From the NCBI RefSeq assembly GCF_014041995.1, contig NZ_CP059492.1, positions 930,001-994,000 of the forward strand: a stretch of 64,000 nt of DNA, given 5' to 3'. Source of the stretch: Changpingibacter yushuensis. Lineage in GTDB: Bacteria > Actinomycetota > Actinomycetes > Actinomycetales > Actinomycetaceae. A model generated the notes under the pieces. That model made no database searches, was not told the origin of the DNA, and worked only from the letters and a program-made list of their open reading frames with translations. The position numbers were made by a program, and so were the translations under genes. Below are positions 50,817 to 60,100 of the stretch, one piece after another; within the stretch, counting starts at the first letter, position 1, and each line of letters opens with the position of its first letter.

Positions 50817-51817
50817 ACGAACTGACCATCCCCGCTATCCCGACGTTGACCTCCACCGCCACCACCTACATTGCGGTTGTGGATGGGAAACTGGTCATGA
50901 ACCACGATGGGCGGACCATTCGCTCGTCTTCCATGATCCACCTCATCGACAAGGAGATGTGGCGCTGGCAGAACAAGGACAAGATTCCCCACATCGTTGT
51001 CCCCAATGACAAAACCGTCCAGTACCTCATGCGGGCCGCCCGCAAACTCAACCCGTCGGTGGCAACCCGACTGTCCATCCTTGCCTCCCTGTCGGGTTCG
51101 TCCCTGTTCGTCCAACTGGACAAGGCTCTCTCCCGCAAGTTCGTCGGGGAAGAAGCGACGATCTCGGGATGGGTGAAGACGCTGGGTATTGACGTGCCCA
51201 CGGGTGAAAAGTCCGCCGTCATGTTCACAATCATGGAAGACCTGTTCGACAGGGTCTGTTCGGGGACGTTTTCTTCCGGGCAGGCTGAACTTGTCGGACG
51301 GCTCGAAGAAGATGAACAGTCCATGGTCACGAGCCTTGACCCGTACCGCCAGTTCGCCTACGCCACCAACCTCTCCGACTCGTGGATGGCACTCCAAATG
51401 GCAGACCCGGTGGGACGGACAGTCTTCACGTTTGACGGGTCCGTCATCGACGCGACCGTCACCCATATCGTTCCCGGTATCTCTGTGACGGTGCAGGCTG
51501 AGCGTTCCCCCAAGTTCCGCTCCGGGAAAATGGTTACCTGTCTGCTACCAGATAGTGGTTTTCCTGCGTGGGACAACGAAGAGTTTCGTCTCCTGCGCAC
51601 GACACTTAACCGTGCCGGGCAGGCCGAGATGCTGCTCAGCCCGAAGCGGTCGACACGACTGAATGTTGGGGATGCGGCTACATTCATGGAAGCTCCCTTC
51701 CTCATGAAGACTTTCACGAGGGAATCCAAGTGGCGTGCGGGCACACCTATCCCACCGATGCGGCGCACCCTGCCCGATGACCTCATGTCCGACTTGGGGG
51801 AGGTGAGCGTCTCGTGA
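50813..51817 (+). CDS. Hypothetical protein between helicase and RuvC-like nuclease
   Basis: 334 residues, soluble alpha/beta protein with no motif I know. Coupled at both ends (ATGA, then GTGA), so made in step with the helicase and the RuvC-like protein. Probably a replication or recombination factor by context. Confidence 0.55.
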   Translation: MNELTIPAIPTLTSTATTYIAVVDGKLVMNHDGRTIRSSSMIHLIDKEMWRWQNKDKIPHIVVPNDKTVQYLMRAARKLNPSVATRLSILASLSGSSLFVQLDKALSRKFVGEEATISGWVKTLGIDVPTGEKSAVMFTIMEDLFDRVCSGTFSSGQAELVGRLEEDEQSMVTSLDPYRQFAYATNLSDSWMALQMADPVGRTVFTFDGSVIDATVTHIVPGISVTVQAERSPKFRSGKMVTCLLPDSGFPAWDNEEFRLLRTTLNRAGQAEMLLSPKRSTRLNVGDAATFMEAPFLMKTFTRESKWRAGTPIPPMRRTLPDDLMSDLGEVSVS

Positions 51818-52347
51818 ACATTGTCGGACTCGACCTGTCCCTGACCAGCAGTGGTATTGCCGTCATCGACTCACAGATGGCTATCCACACCTGTGCCCAC
51901 GGGGAGAAGGGGCACGGCAGAGACAGCGCGCTGACCCGTAACCCGAAAGTTGTCCGCCTGGCCGACATCATCGCGGGTCATGTCCTACCCGGCAGTTTCG
52001 TCGTCATCGAAGGACCGTCCTACAACTCGGTTTCCACCTCATCATGGGATCGGGGTGGACTCTGGCACATGGTCGTTGCTGCCGTGCGGGAAGCCGGGTG
52101 TTCGGTCAGCGTCACCCCGCCGGCGAACGCGAAGATGTGGATGGCGGGGCACCCGCACGCAGGCAAGACCCTCATGCGGGCCTGTGCCCAGGAGTTCACC
52201 GCCACACCGCTAGAATCCCACGACGAAGCCGACGCCCTCACCTTCGCTCTTATGGGAGCACACCACTTGGGACTTATCCATCCAAGCGGAACCTACCGGG
52301 ATCGCGCCCTCGTCGGGGTGGAGTGGGGTGAGCCTCCCGCACACTAG
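51814..52347 (+). CDS. RuvC-like Holliday-junction nuclease
   Basis: 177 residues from the GTG at 51814. IVGLDLSLTSSGIAV at the start holds the first catalytic Asp (Asp6), FVVIEGPS the Glu near 65, and SHDEADALTFAL the C-terminal acidic pair; together these are the RNase H-fold residues of RuvC. Phage and plasmid versions resolve recombination or replication junctions. It ends PPAH-stop, within which the next CCGCACACT motif is encoded. Confidence 0.8.
   Translation: MNIVGLDLSLTSSGIAVIDSQMAIHTCAHGEKGHGRDSALTRNPKVVRLADIIAGHVLPGSFVVIEGPSYNSVSTSSWDRGGLWHMVVAAVREAGCSVSVTPPANAKMWMAGHPHAGKTLMRACAQEFTATPLESHDEADALTFALMGAHHLGLIHPSGTYRDRALVGVEWGEPPAH
52337..52345 (+). promoter_or_regulatory. CCGCACACT motif in the RuvC-like stop, 8 nt before the ATG at 52354
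   Basis: Motif plus AGGGGAGC plus ATG. The stop TAG starts with the last base of the motif. Preceded by GTGGGGTGAG as at 34203. Confidence 0.65.
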
Positions 52348-52353
52348 GGGAGC

Positions 52354-52647
52354 ATGAAACGTTTCCTGTTCCCCATACCGTTCTGGGGGTGGATCATTCC
52401 GGCCGTGGCATGGACATTCGGAACCTACTACCTGCCCGGAGCGTGGAGTGCACTTGCCTTCTCCTCGTGGCTGGCCATGCCCACACTGGGGACACTGGCT
52501 CTGAGTGAGTCAGCTCGGACTCAGTGGGGCTTGTGGCTCGGCCTGTGGCTTGTGACGCCTCTCCTTCAACCCGTCTTTACTGTCCCATGGATCGGACTGG
52601 GGTGGGCGTTCATCATGGGGAGGTCCTCGTGGGTCAAGCAATCCTGA
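52354..52647 (+). CDS. Small three-span membrane protein
   Basis: 97 residues with hydrophobic segments at about 8-28, 33-50 and 58-88. Ends inside the start of the SNF2 gene. Function unknown. Confidence 0.55.
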   Translation: MKRFLFPIPFWGWIIPAVAWTFGTYYLPGAWSALAFSSWLAMPTLGTLALSESARTQWGLWLGLWLVTPLLQPVFTVPWIGLGWAFIMGRSSWVKQS

Positions 52648-54629
52648 CTGGCACGTGGAAACGGCCTGAACTTCTCATTTCCACTGGGCCACGCTGTCCT
52701 TTTCGCGGTGCAGTCAGGCGAGATGATGGTTTGTGGGAGACCACGTGGCGTGACCCTGATGGGCGGTGCCGCGAAGCCGGTCTGCGTATCGTCCGCGACC
52801 CCGAGTTCACCCCGCGCCCGGGAACGAATGGGAAAGGACGCCTCTCTCAATACGTTCACCCTCTCGGTGTCCGAGTAGGTGAAGAGATTCGTGTCTATCC
52901 GCGACTCGGTGGTATTGCCAGCGTCGAAAAGATCACCGGGCCGCTGCCCGTGGATGCCGAGCGGCGCTCCATCCTTACCCGCGACCAAGCTCTCCGTGGG
53001 GCACAAGGTGTCGAATTGTCAGTTGGCGCCCGTGACTTTCTTGCAGACGTGCCCATACCCGCGTGGTTCGGGCTTTCCCTGTACGGCTACCAGAAGGACG
53101 GTGCGCACGCTCTGGTCTCGGGACGCCCCTACACCGCTGACGAACCGGGACTGGGCAAAACCCGCCAACTCTTGGCCGCCGCCGCAATCATCAACGCTCA
53201 GCGGGTCATCATTGTCTGCCCGCCGGTGGCCATCACCTCATGGGCGAGAGAAGCCTCGGCATCGGGTATCGGGCAATCAGACCACCCGTCCGACTCGATC
53301 GTCCTCACCGACGCCAGCTCCGCCCCTGTGGCAGAGCACGTCCGACCCATCTACTCCGGACGCAAAATGCCCAAGATTCCTCGCGATGGGGGTGTTGTCA
53401 TTGTCTCCGACTCGATGCTCAGCTCGCGTCCCGCACTGGCCAAAGCCCTCGCCCAGTGGGAGTCCGATTGCCTCATCGTTGATGAAGCACACCGACTGAA
53501 GAACGCCAAAGCGGTGCGCACCAAGGCGGTCCTGTCATTGTCCACGTCCATCCGAGGCCCCATCTTCGCCGCCTCGGGCACACCCATTTACGCCAACCCG
53601 CTCGAACTGACGAGCCAACTCGAACTTGTCCGCCGAATGAGAATGCCGTTTGGTGGGCCGTCATCATTCCTCTCCACCTATTTCACGAAGCTCAGCTACG
53701 GAGCCTACGTTCCCCGCTCGGGTGCTCGCGAAGCAATGCGCGAGAAGTTGGAGAAGAAGGTGTGGATACGTCGCCGCAAGTCCGATGTCCTGGCCGACCT
53801 GCCCGACAAGATCCGCGTCCCCATGATTGTTGACGTGGATTTGAAGAACTTCCGGCAAGCCCATACAGACGTTATTACCCGCATCGACGAATGGTTCCAC
53901 GCCTCCGGACGTGCGTTAGCCTCCATGGACTCAGACGAACGAGAACGAGCTTTCGCCGATTTCTCTCACGACTCGCTTTCCCTCATTTCCACGTTGCGAG
54001 TCGCTGCCGGACTGTGCAAAATCCCGACTGCCATCGACATCATCACCGAGCACTTGGCAGCTCATCCCGCCAACGACAATGGGCTGTATGAGGAGCCCGT
54101 CATCCTCTGGGCGCACCACAAAGAAGTCGCCGACGCTCTCCTGTGCGCCGCGCGGGAGGCGGTCGGATCAGACAAAGTGGCCGCCATTGTTGGCTCCACA
54201 TCCCCGGCAACCCGTGGACGCATCACCGCCGACTTCCAAAACGGGAAGATCGCCGTCCTCGTCGCCTCCATCACCGCAGCCGGGGTGGCCATCACTCTCA
54301 CCCGCAGCCACACCGCCTTCTTCGTGGAAACTGACTGGACACCAGCCAACGTCATTCAAGCTGAAGACCGAATCCACCGCATCGGTCAGACCATCCCGCC
54401 CACCCTGACAACCCTTATCGCACCGGGAACCTTAGACGAAACTATCCAACTCATCCTTCACACAAAGTCCATCACCCTCAACGCGGTCCTTGGAGGGGAC
54501 TTGGACACGTCCGTCACGCAGGACTATGCCCAACCCGCAGCCCACATTCTCAACAACATTGTCACGAACAGGTGGAACACGACATGGCACAAAAGCTTCT
54601 CCCCAAAGAAGACATCCCCGAAGAAATAG
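52629..54629 (+). CDS. SNF2-family DEAD/DEAH-type helicase-like ATPase
   Basis: 666 residues from the GTG at 52629 (GGGGAGG five bases upstream, overlapping the previous gene). N-terminal 130 residues unassigned. Motif I DEPGLGKTRQ near 169-178, motif II VDEAHRLKN near 284, motif III SGTPI, and C-terminal helicase motifs ITAAGVAITLT and QAEDRIHRIGQ. This set marks the SNF2 group closest to RapA/SMARCAL1-type annealing translocases. Probably remodels DNA-protein complexes or forks during element replication. Confidence 0.85.
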   Translation: MGQAILTGTWKRPELLISTGPRCPFRGAVRRDDGLWETTWRDPDGRCREAGLRIVRDPEFTPRPGTNGKGRLSQYVHPLGVRVGEEIRVYPRLGGIASVEKITGPLPVDAERRSILTRDQALRGAQGVELSVGARDFLADVPIPAWFGLSLYGYQKDGAHALVSGRPYTADEPGLGKTRQLLAAAAIINAQRVIIVCPPVAITSWAREASASGIGQSDHPSDSIVLTDASSAPVAEHVRPIYSGRKMPKIPRDGGVVIVSDSMLSSRPALAKALAQWESDCLIVDEAHRLKNAKAVRTKAVLSLSTSIRGPIFAASGTPIYANPLELTSQLELVRRMRMPFGGPSSFLSTYFTKLSYGAYVPRSGAREAMREKLEKKVWIRRRKSDVLADLPDKIRVPMIVDVDLKNFRQAHTDVITRIDEWFHASGRALASMDSDERERAFADFSHDSLSLISTLRVAAGLCKIPTAIDIITEHLAAHPANDNGLYEEPVILWAHHKEVADALLCAAREAVGSDKVAAIVGSTSPATRGRITADFQNGKIAVLVASITAAGVAITLTRSHTAFFVETDWTPANVIQAEDRIHRIGQTIPPTLTTLIAPGTLDETIQLILHTKSITLNAVLGGDLDTSVTQDYAQPAAHILNNIVTNRWNTTWHKSFSPKKTSPKK

Positions 54630-54958
54630 AAGCCGCCTCCTACGCGCTCACGCTCTTGAAAGTTGCGGGAGTGAACACATGGGATGAACTGGAAACGACG
54701 CCACTGCAACCCAAGAGAAGAGCCGCGTTGAAAGACATTGTTCTCGATGAGGACCAGCGCCGCATCTTGGAGGAATACCGCCAGATCGTGCGCCTCGTCT
54801 GTGTTGGCCCGCCGATGGTGACGATCAGCGTATGCGAGACGTGCGGGAACGTCATGGCCGTGTGTCGGTCCTCCTCCACGAAGTGCCGACGCCCCAAAGG
54901 ATGTGCGGGCAAGACAATGCGTGCCTCTGCCGCAGCCCGCGTGAGAATCGAGGAGTAA
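54584..54958 (+). CDS. Small protein with C-terminal zinc finger
   Basis: 124 residues from the ATG at 54584 inside the SNF2 3' end. A helical, acidic N-terminal part is followed by a four-Cys finger (CETCGNVMAVCRSSSTKC, then CAGK). Last gene of the operon before a strong terminator. May target the SNF2 ATPase to DNA. Confidence 0.6.
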   Translation: MAQKLLPKEDIPEEIEAASYALTLLKVAGVNTWDELETTPLQPKRRAALKDIVLDEDQRRILEEYRQIVRLVCVGPPMVTISVCETCGNVMAVCRSSSTKCRRPKGCAGKTMRASAAARVRIEE

Positions 54959-54963
54959 GACAC

Positions 54964-55002
54964 AACACACAAGGCCACCTCTCGCAGGTGGCCTTGTGTG
55001 TT
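54964..55002 (+). terminator. 17-bp perfect terminator hairpin
   Basis: AACACACAAGGCCACCT pairs with AGGTGGCCTTGTGTGTT around a 5-nt loop. It closes the SNF2 operon; the recognisable transfer element ends near here and the IS element starts 61 bases later. Confidence 0.8.
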
Positions 55003-55129
55003 ACAGGGGCGGGACGGGGCTTAGTTGGCGACGTCTGCCTCGGTTAGATCGTGCCGGGAGAACGGGACTGCTGCATGGTTGGGTGACGTTTGACTTGGCT
55101 AGTTTTTGCTGGCCTGGGAGGATGTTGTT

Positions 55130-55438
55130 ATGACTGTTTCTTATTCGCAGGAGTTCCGTGATGATGTTGTGCGTGTCGCGCTTGATCGCGGCCCGGGGGT
55201 CACGCGTGAGCAGATCGCGAAAGATTTTGGTATTCATGTTGGCACGTTGGATAAGTGGTTGAAACAGGCTCGTATTGAATCTGGGGACAAACCTGGAATC
55301 ACGAGAGTCGAATCCCAAGAGCTTCGAGAACTGCGTAAACGTAACCGTTTGCTTGAACAAGAAAATGAGGTTCTGCGCCGGGCCGCGGCCTACTTGAGTC
55401 AGGCGAATCTACCGGGAAAAGGATCTACCCGCTTGTGA
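55130..55438 (+). CDS. IS3-family transposase OrfA (helix-turn-helix)
   Basis: 102 residues. The N-terminal HTH (REQIAKDFGIHVGTLDKWLK) and C-terminal leucine zipper (LRKRNRLLEQENEVLRRA) are the standard OrfA parts. GGGAGG precedes the ATG. The end overlaps orfB by a GTGA; production of an OrfAB fusion by -1 frameshifting near GGGAAAAGG is possible. Confidence 0.85.
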   Translation: MTVSYSQEFRDDVVRVALDRGPGVTREQIAKDFGIHVGTLDKWLKQARIESGDKPGITRVESQELRELRKRNRLLEQENEVLRRAAAYLSQANLPGKGSTRL

Positions 55439-56322
55439 GTGAGCTCGCCGATGATGGTATTCGCGTCGCGGTGTCCTTGCGGGTTCTCAAGCTTTCTAGG
55501 GCGCCGTATTATCGCTGGTTGAAGAACCCAGTGAGCTCGACTGAATTGGAAGAGGCCTACCGGTCTAACGCGCTCTTTGATGCTCACCGGGATGATCCCC
55601 AGTTCGGTCACCGTCTCCTGGCTGACCAAGCCAGGGATACCGGTGAAAGTATGTGTGATCGTACCGCGTGGAAGATCTGCTCGGTCAATGGGTGGTGGTC
55701 TTCTTTTGGGAAGAAGAAAGGGAAGAACGGGAAGAAGCCGGGCCCACCCGTCCATGATGACCTGTGTGCCTATGAGGACAAGCACGGCGTCACCCGGCAT
55801 CGCTTCACAGCTAACAGCACTAATGAGCTGTGGTTGACCGACATTTCGGAGCACTGGACGAGGGAAGGCAAGCTCTACTTGTGTGCCGTCAAAGACGCTT
55901 ACTCGGGGCGGATCGTGGGGTACTCCATCGACTCGCGGATGAAAGCCAGCCTCGCAGTGAACGCCGTAGAAAACGCCGTGCAGTGCCGGGGAAACGTGCG
56001 CGGCTGCACGGTGCATTCCGATCGTGGATCCCAATTCCGCTCCCGTGAATTCCTGGATGCTCTGACTTCTCACGCTCTGATCGGGAGCATGGGTAGGGTT
56101 GCTGCTGCCGGGGATAACGCGGCCATGGAAAGTTTCTTCGCTCTGCTCCAAAAGAACGTACTTGACCAGCAGATTTGGGATAGTCGTGAGGAACTACGCA
56201 TGGCGATCGTGTGGTGGATAGAGAGGACCTACCACCGCCGACGCAGACAAGCCCGCCTCGGCAAGTTGACACCCATCCACTTTGAAACCATGATGAACAA
56301 ACAGGCCGCACAAGCAGCCTGA
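55435..56322 (+). CDS. IS3-family transposase OrfB (DDE integrase core)
   Basis: 295 residues. HTH_21-like region near 40-75, then the rve core: WLTDISEHW (first Asp), HSDRGSQF (second Asp) and the Glu in DNAAMESFF 35 residues later, completing the D-D-35-E triad. The GTG start overlaps the orfA stop. Appears full length, so the IS may be active. Confidence 0.88.
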   Translation: MSELADDGIRVAVSLRVLKLSRAPYYRWLKNPVSSTELEEAYRSNALFDAHRDDPQFGHRLLADQARDTGESMCDRTAWKICSVNGWWSSFGKKKGKNGKKPGPPVHDDLCAYEDKHGVTRHRFTANSTNELWLTDISEHWTREGKLYLCAVKDAYSGRIVGYSIDSRMKASLAVNAVENAVQCRGNVRGCTVHSDRGSQFRSREFLDALTSHALIGSMGRVAAAGDNAAMESFFALLQKNVLDQQIWDSREELRMAIVWWIERTYHRRRRQARLGKLTPIHFETMMNKQAAQAA

Positions 56323-56581
56323 CCAACCTGTCACCTAAACGTGCAGCAGTCCCTCACGATCTTGTTAAGTCTTGGCTATTATTTTCATCTTGTTCTCGAT
56401 CAACAGGCGACTTTGATTAGAGGTCTATGACGGGAATCGATGCGATACAGAGTAGACCATTGGCCTATCTGCGGCAGCTATGCGTCGACTGTGCAATGGG
56501 GGATATGAGACGCAGTTGGGGTTCCGACGGCTAGCCCGCAAGGCAAGGAATCACGCTCCCCGCGGCGGGCTATCTCGCGTG

Positions 56582-56704
56582 TCACTTTGTCTTGTCGTTT
56601 GCCTTCTTGAGTCGCTCGAGAAGATTTGCCTTCTCATTTAGCCGCTTTGCTTCTGCACGAAGCTCTCTCGGTGATTTGTTTTTGGAACCTTTTGGGCGTG
56701 GCAT
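56582..56704 (-). CDS. 40-residue basic peptide with a PRPKGSKNK start
   Basis: Starts MPRPKGSKNKSPRELRAEAK and continues as a charged helix. The PRPKGSKNK opening is AT-hook-like and common in small proteins of mobile elements. It lies between the IS and the surface genes; below usual gene-calling length. Confidence 0.45.
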   Translation of the reverse strand: MPRPKGSKNKSPRELRAEAKRLNEKANLLERLKKANDKTK

Positions 56705-57150
56705 CTGGTCACTTCCTATCGTATATGTATCGTAAAAATATTATAGGCAGACAAAATGGTGGACGACAAGACCGTCTGTCCCGAGGAATGCTTTTCATCT
56801 ACTGACGCTTGGAGCGCGCTGCAAGGCGGCTGCTTCGTTGTATTCTCATTCCCCATACTCATGACAACTCTGGTAGCGCGGACCATGCGGTCTTGCACCA
56901 TCTGGTGTCCAAAAAACAGGGTAGGCCTAGTAGGGACCGTCTTGTTGAGCGGGACGCTTCTGTATGTGCCAAACGGCAGTCTTGTTGAGCGGGATCTTGC
57001 CGTGGCGGATCCTTGAAAAATGCAGCATCGCGACAGAAAGTGGCGGCCCAGCGATCTGGTTCAATCGCCAGAGCCGCCACAGTCAGGCCCTGCTGCGCAT
57101 CAGTTCGATTACTCGTATGCGCAGAGGCTCAGCTAGTTATCTCTGCTTCC
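56705..57150 (-). other. Non-coding stretch with a direct repeat and a terminator
   Basis: GTCTTGTTGAGCGGGA occurs twice about 40 bp apart (near 56939 and 56978). A hairpin at 57040-57080 follows the surface-protein gene. No convincing gene. Confidence 0.4.
57040..57080 (-). terminator. Terminator-like hairpin after the surface-protein gene
   Basis: On the minus strand GTGGCGGC and GCCGCCAC pair and are followed by TTTC; TCTGGCGAT/ATCGC pairing strengthens the loop. About 70 bp after the stop of the large secreted protein. Confidence 0.45.
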
Positions 57151-60100
57151 TTACCCTTTCGTGTGCGCCTCGATATCGGCAACGGCGTTGGTCAGTAAGC
57201 GCGCCATTGGCTGCTCTGCGGACCTCATCATGCTGCTGGCACCCTCATCGAACAAGTAGGACGGATTATCCGCCAACTTGTTTATGATTCGCAGCTGGCC
57301 ATTAGCAATCTGGAATACACCCCAATATAGTTCGTCGCCTCCCGCTGGCACGTTGTAGGTGCCCACTCGTTCGTTCCCCCGATAAAGGTCAACGCGTGCA
57401 GCTGAGTTTGCTAGCGTGCCCCCAGTGCTGCCCGAGAAGTTGTGCACAAAGAAGTTATATGTGCCGTCACTTGCAACGTCGAACGTGGTCGTTTCGGGCC
57501 CATAACTGCTTGTATCGTCCACATCGAGATTCGCGACTAGCTTTCCAGTCTCTGGATCGATCGCATTCTTGTCTCCAAAGTAGACGTGGTAGGAACCACT
57601 ACTTGAGAAACCGGCTAGGTGGGAATCGAGGTCGGTCGGAGATTCCGCCCAGGTCAGGACGGCACGGTACTGCGTTGCCTCCAGTCGCGGGGACATTTGG
57701 ATGTCCGCAGTGATCGCAGTCTTAGTTCCGGTGTCGATCTGGTCCTCGTAATCTATATATCCGTTCGCGGTGACGGATATGCCAATGTCCCCGCCGGTAA
57801 CTGTCGCAGAGTATTCCCCTGCAGCATTTGCCGTGACGGCATGGTGTACGGATTTTCCATCGGTAATGCTAACGTTAGCGTTGGCAATTCTGTCGCCCGT
57901 CGTGGCATCGAAGACTGTACCCGACAAACGCACCTGAATATTGCTGCTTCCGCCATTGTCTGAGCACTTGGGAACTGAAAATGGGTCTTTTACGGCTAGT
58001 TCGACTTTTGCCTCGATTCCGATCAGCGTCCATTCAGCCCCAATCGTGAATCCAAGAACACGGATCTTGGCGTTGACTTTGAGATCGGCACCAAAGACGA
58101 TCGCGTTGGTAGTCGACAAAACGCCGTTGCCACCGCTGTCGACTTCGATCTTTCCCTCAGTTTCTCCCTTTATGGTCACGGCTACTTCAGGTCCCACGAC
58201 ACCGTATATTTTTACGTCGCCTGCGATTTCTGGACCGATGGAATCCTCGAAGGATGCTGCGGCCGCCATGGTTCCCCACCCGAAACACGAGTCTTTCGGT
58301 GATGCAGGCTCGATGCCGTATTCTTTGATCGGAGACCACTTCTTGTCCTGGTACTTGGCTCCGTATTCAAATCCAGCGATGATTTCATCCGAGTAGGAGA
58401 TGTTCGCCTGAACGCGAGCAGCTCCTACGAGGCTCAACGTCGCACTGGGCAACAAGACGACCGGAACTGTGCCGACGCTAAACGTCACGGGTTTGGAATT
58501 TAACTTCGCCAGTTCTCTATCGATAGTCTTTTCGATTTCGGCTGATGCTGAGACGCTGTAACCCAGCTTTGCTTGTCCCTTGAAAGAAACCGAAAAATCG
58601 TCCAGGGTTGGCTTGGGAATGCCCCAGTCCCAGACAGTAGAAATACCCAGATCCATATAGGTACCCAAAGTTAACGTGACTGTCGCTTCCACCGACAAAC
58701 CGCCTTCGGCCTTCAACTTTGCATCTTCAGCCTGTTTCGTTGCTTGTGTAGCCTTCGAAAGGTCTTTCGAATAGTCGGTCGTAAATGCAAGTTTTGCGCT
58801 GCCTTTAAGGACTCTCTCGCTGCTCAACGACGCATCTGAGCCCCGGAAACTGCGCATGTCCAGCGATTCGGGCGGCTGACTACTCGTGCTTTCCACTGAT
58901 GTTCCACTGTCATCGATCCACTGAATGCCGTCTGGATTGAGCTCTTGATCCACGAGATCTAGATTATTGACACCTTCGTCAACGACTTCGAAGTCATTGT
59001 CGGTTTGGGGTGCCTCGACCTGCACTCCGTCACCCAAAACTGATTGTCCGTCCTGCACCTGGGCCTGCATAATCGCGTCCGTCAGAGCTGCCTGTTCAGT
59101 TCCGATCTCCCATCCAGACTCGGTGAATTGGACAGACAAGACTCTCAACAACGCACCCTCGGGATGTGCATCTGACGCATCTGCTACCAACACATCACCT
59201 GGCTTTAGGTGTGGGTCATTCGTGAATATGACTCGGCCATCACTGATAGTCGAAATGTCGTCCGCGTTGACCACCACGGTGTCCGGACTGATTACGACCT
59301 CGTCTGGACTTGGCAGTCGAACTTCGAGCGTCGCCTCTCCGTCCGCACTTGCTCCGTCACGCGTGTACACTTTGGCGCGGAACTCTACGATTCCGCTCTC
59401 AGGCGCACCTGTCTGCAGCTGCCACTCCGCACCGCTGGGACCATATGTGATCGCAGCCGTCCCAATCAGCGCATCGTTTCCGAATACGTCAACCCGATCA
59501 ATTGACGCGTCCGATGAGACCTCGCCATGAAGCTGAATTGTTCCTGTTTCTGCCAGATCGCCGGATTCGGGCAACTCGACGCTGATCTCAGCACTCCCTT
59601 GCTTGTCGATTCGCTCACCGACGACATCACCCAAGGATAAGACATTCACATTCGTTGAACCGCCACGAACCGAAACTTTCTGCGACTGTTCTCCCGTTCC
59701 TACAACTTGGATTTGTGGCAACGCACCTTGTGCAGAGTCGACCAGCATCCCTTGGCTGCGCCCATAAAGGTCGCGCCCCACCGACACGAAGGCCGAACTG
59801 GTTCCCGACGTCGTGGCAGAAGCTAAAACTAAGGACGCGACGCGGTCGGAGTACTCGCCAATTGCGAGAGTCGCGCTCTGATCTTCAGTAGCTTCACCGG
59901 AATTCCATTTCGCAGCTGTCGCTGGTACGAAGCCTCCTTCGACATTGGCTGCATCGGCTCCCTGGCCCGATCCAACGACCGAACCTCGAACATCCAAACG
60001 TAATGTCCCAGTCGTAGTGGAGCTGATCGGCACCATTCCGTCCTGATCGACCGCCGTGACAGTCGTGACTTGGCTTCGACCTCCGGGCAACGTAAACGTC

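Larger units (their letters stand above)
55064..56353 (+). mobile_element. IS3-family insertion sequence, complete copy
   Basis: About 1.29 kb. Left end GGGACTGCTGCATGGTTGGG, right end (inverted) GGGACTGCTGCACGTTTAGG: imperfect terminal inverted repeats. Two overlapping frames, orfA and orfB, follow the IS3 plan. I see no matching target duplication at the two ends (AAC on the left, TCA on the right), so the flanks may have recombined after insertion. Confidence 0.85.

Noticed and set aside
49644-54629. Two helicases and a RuvC-like nuclease as a new defence system
   Set aside because: They are separated by motif promoters and embedded in the conserved replication/transfer part, so element replication explains them better.
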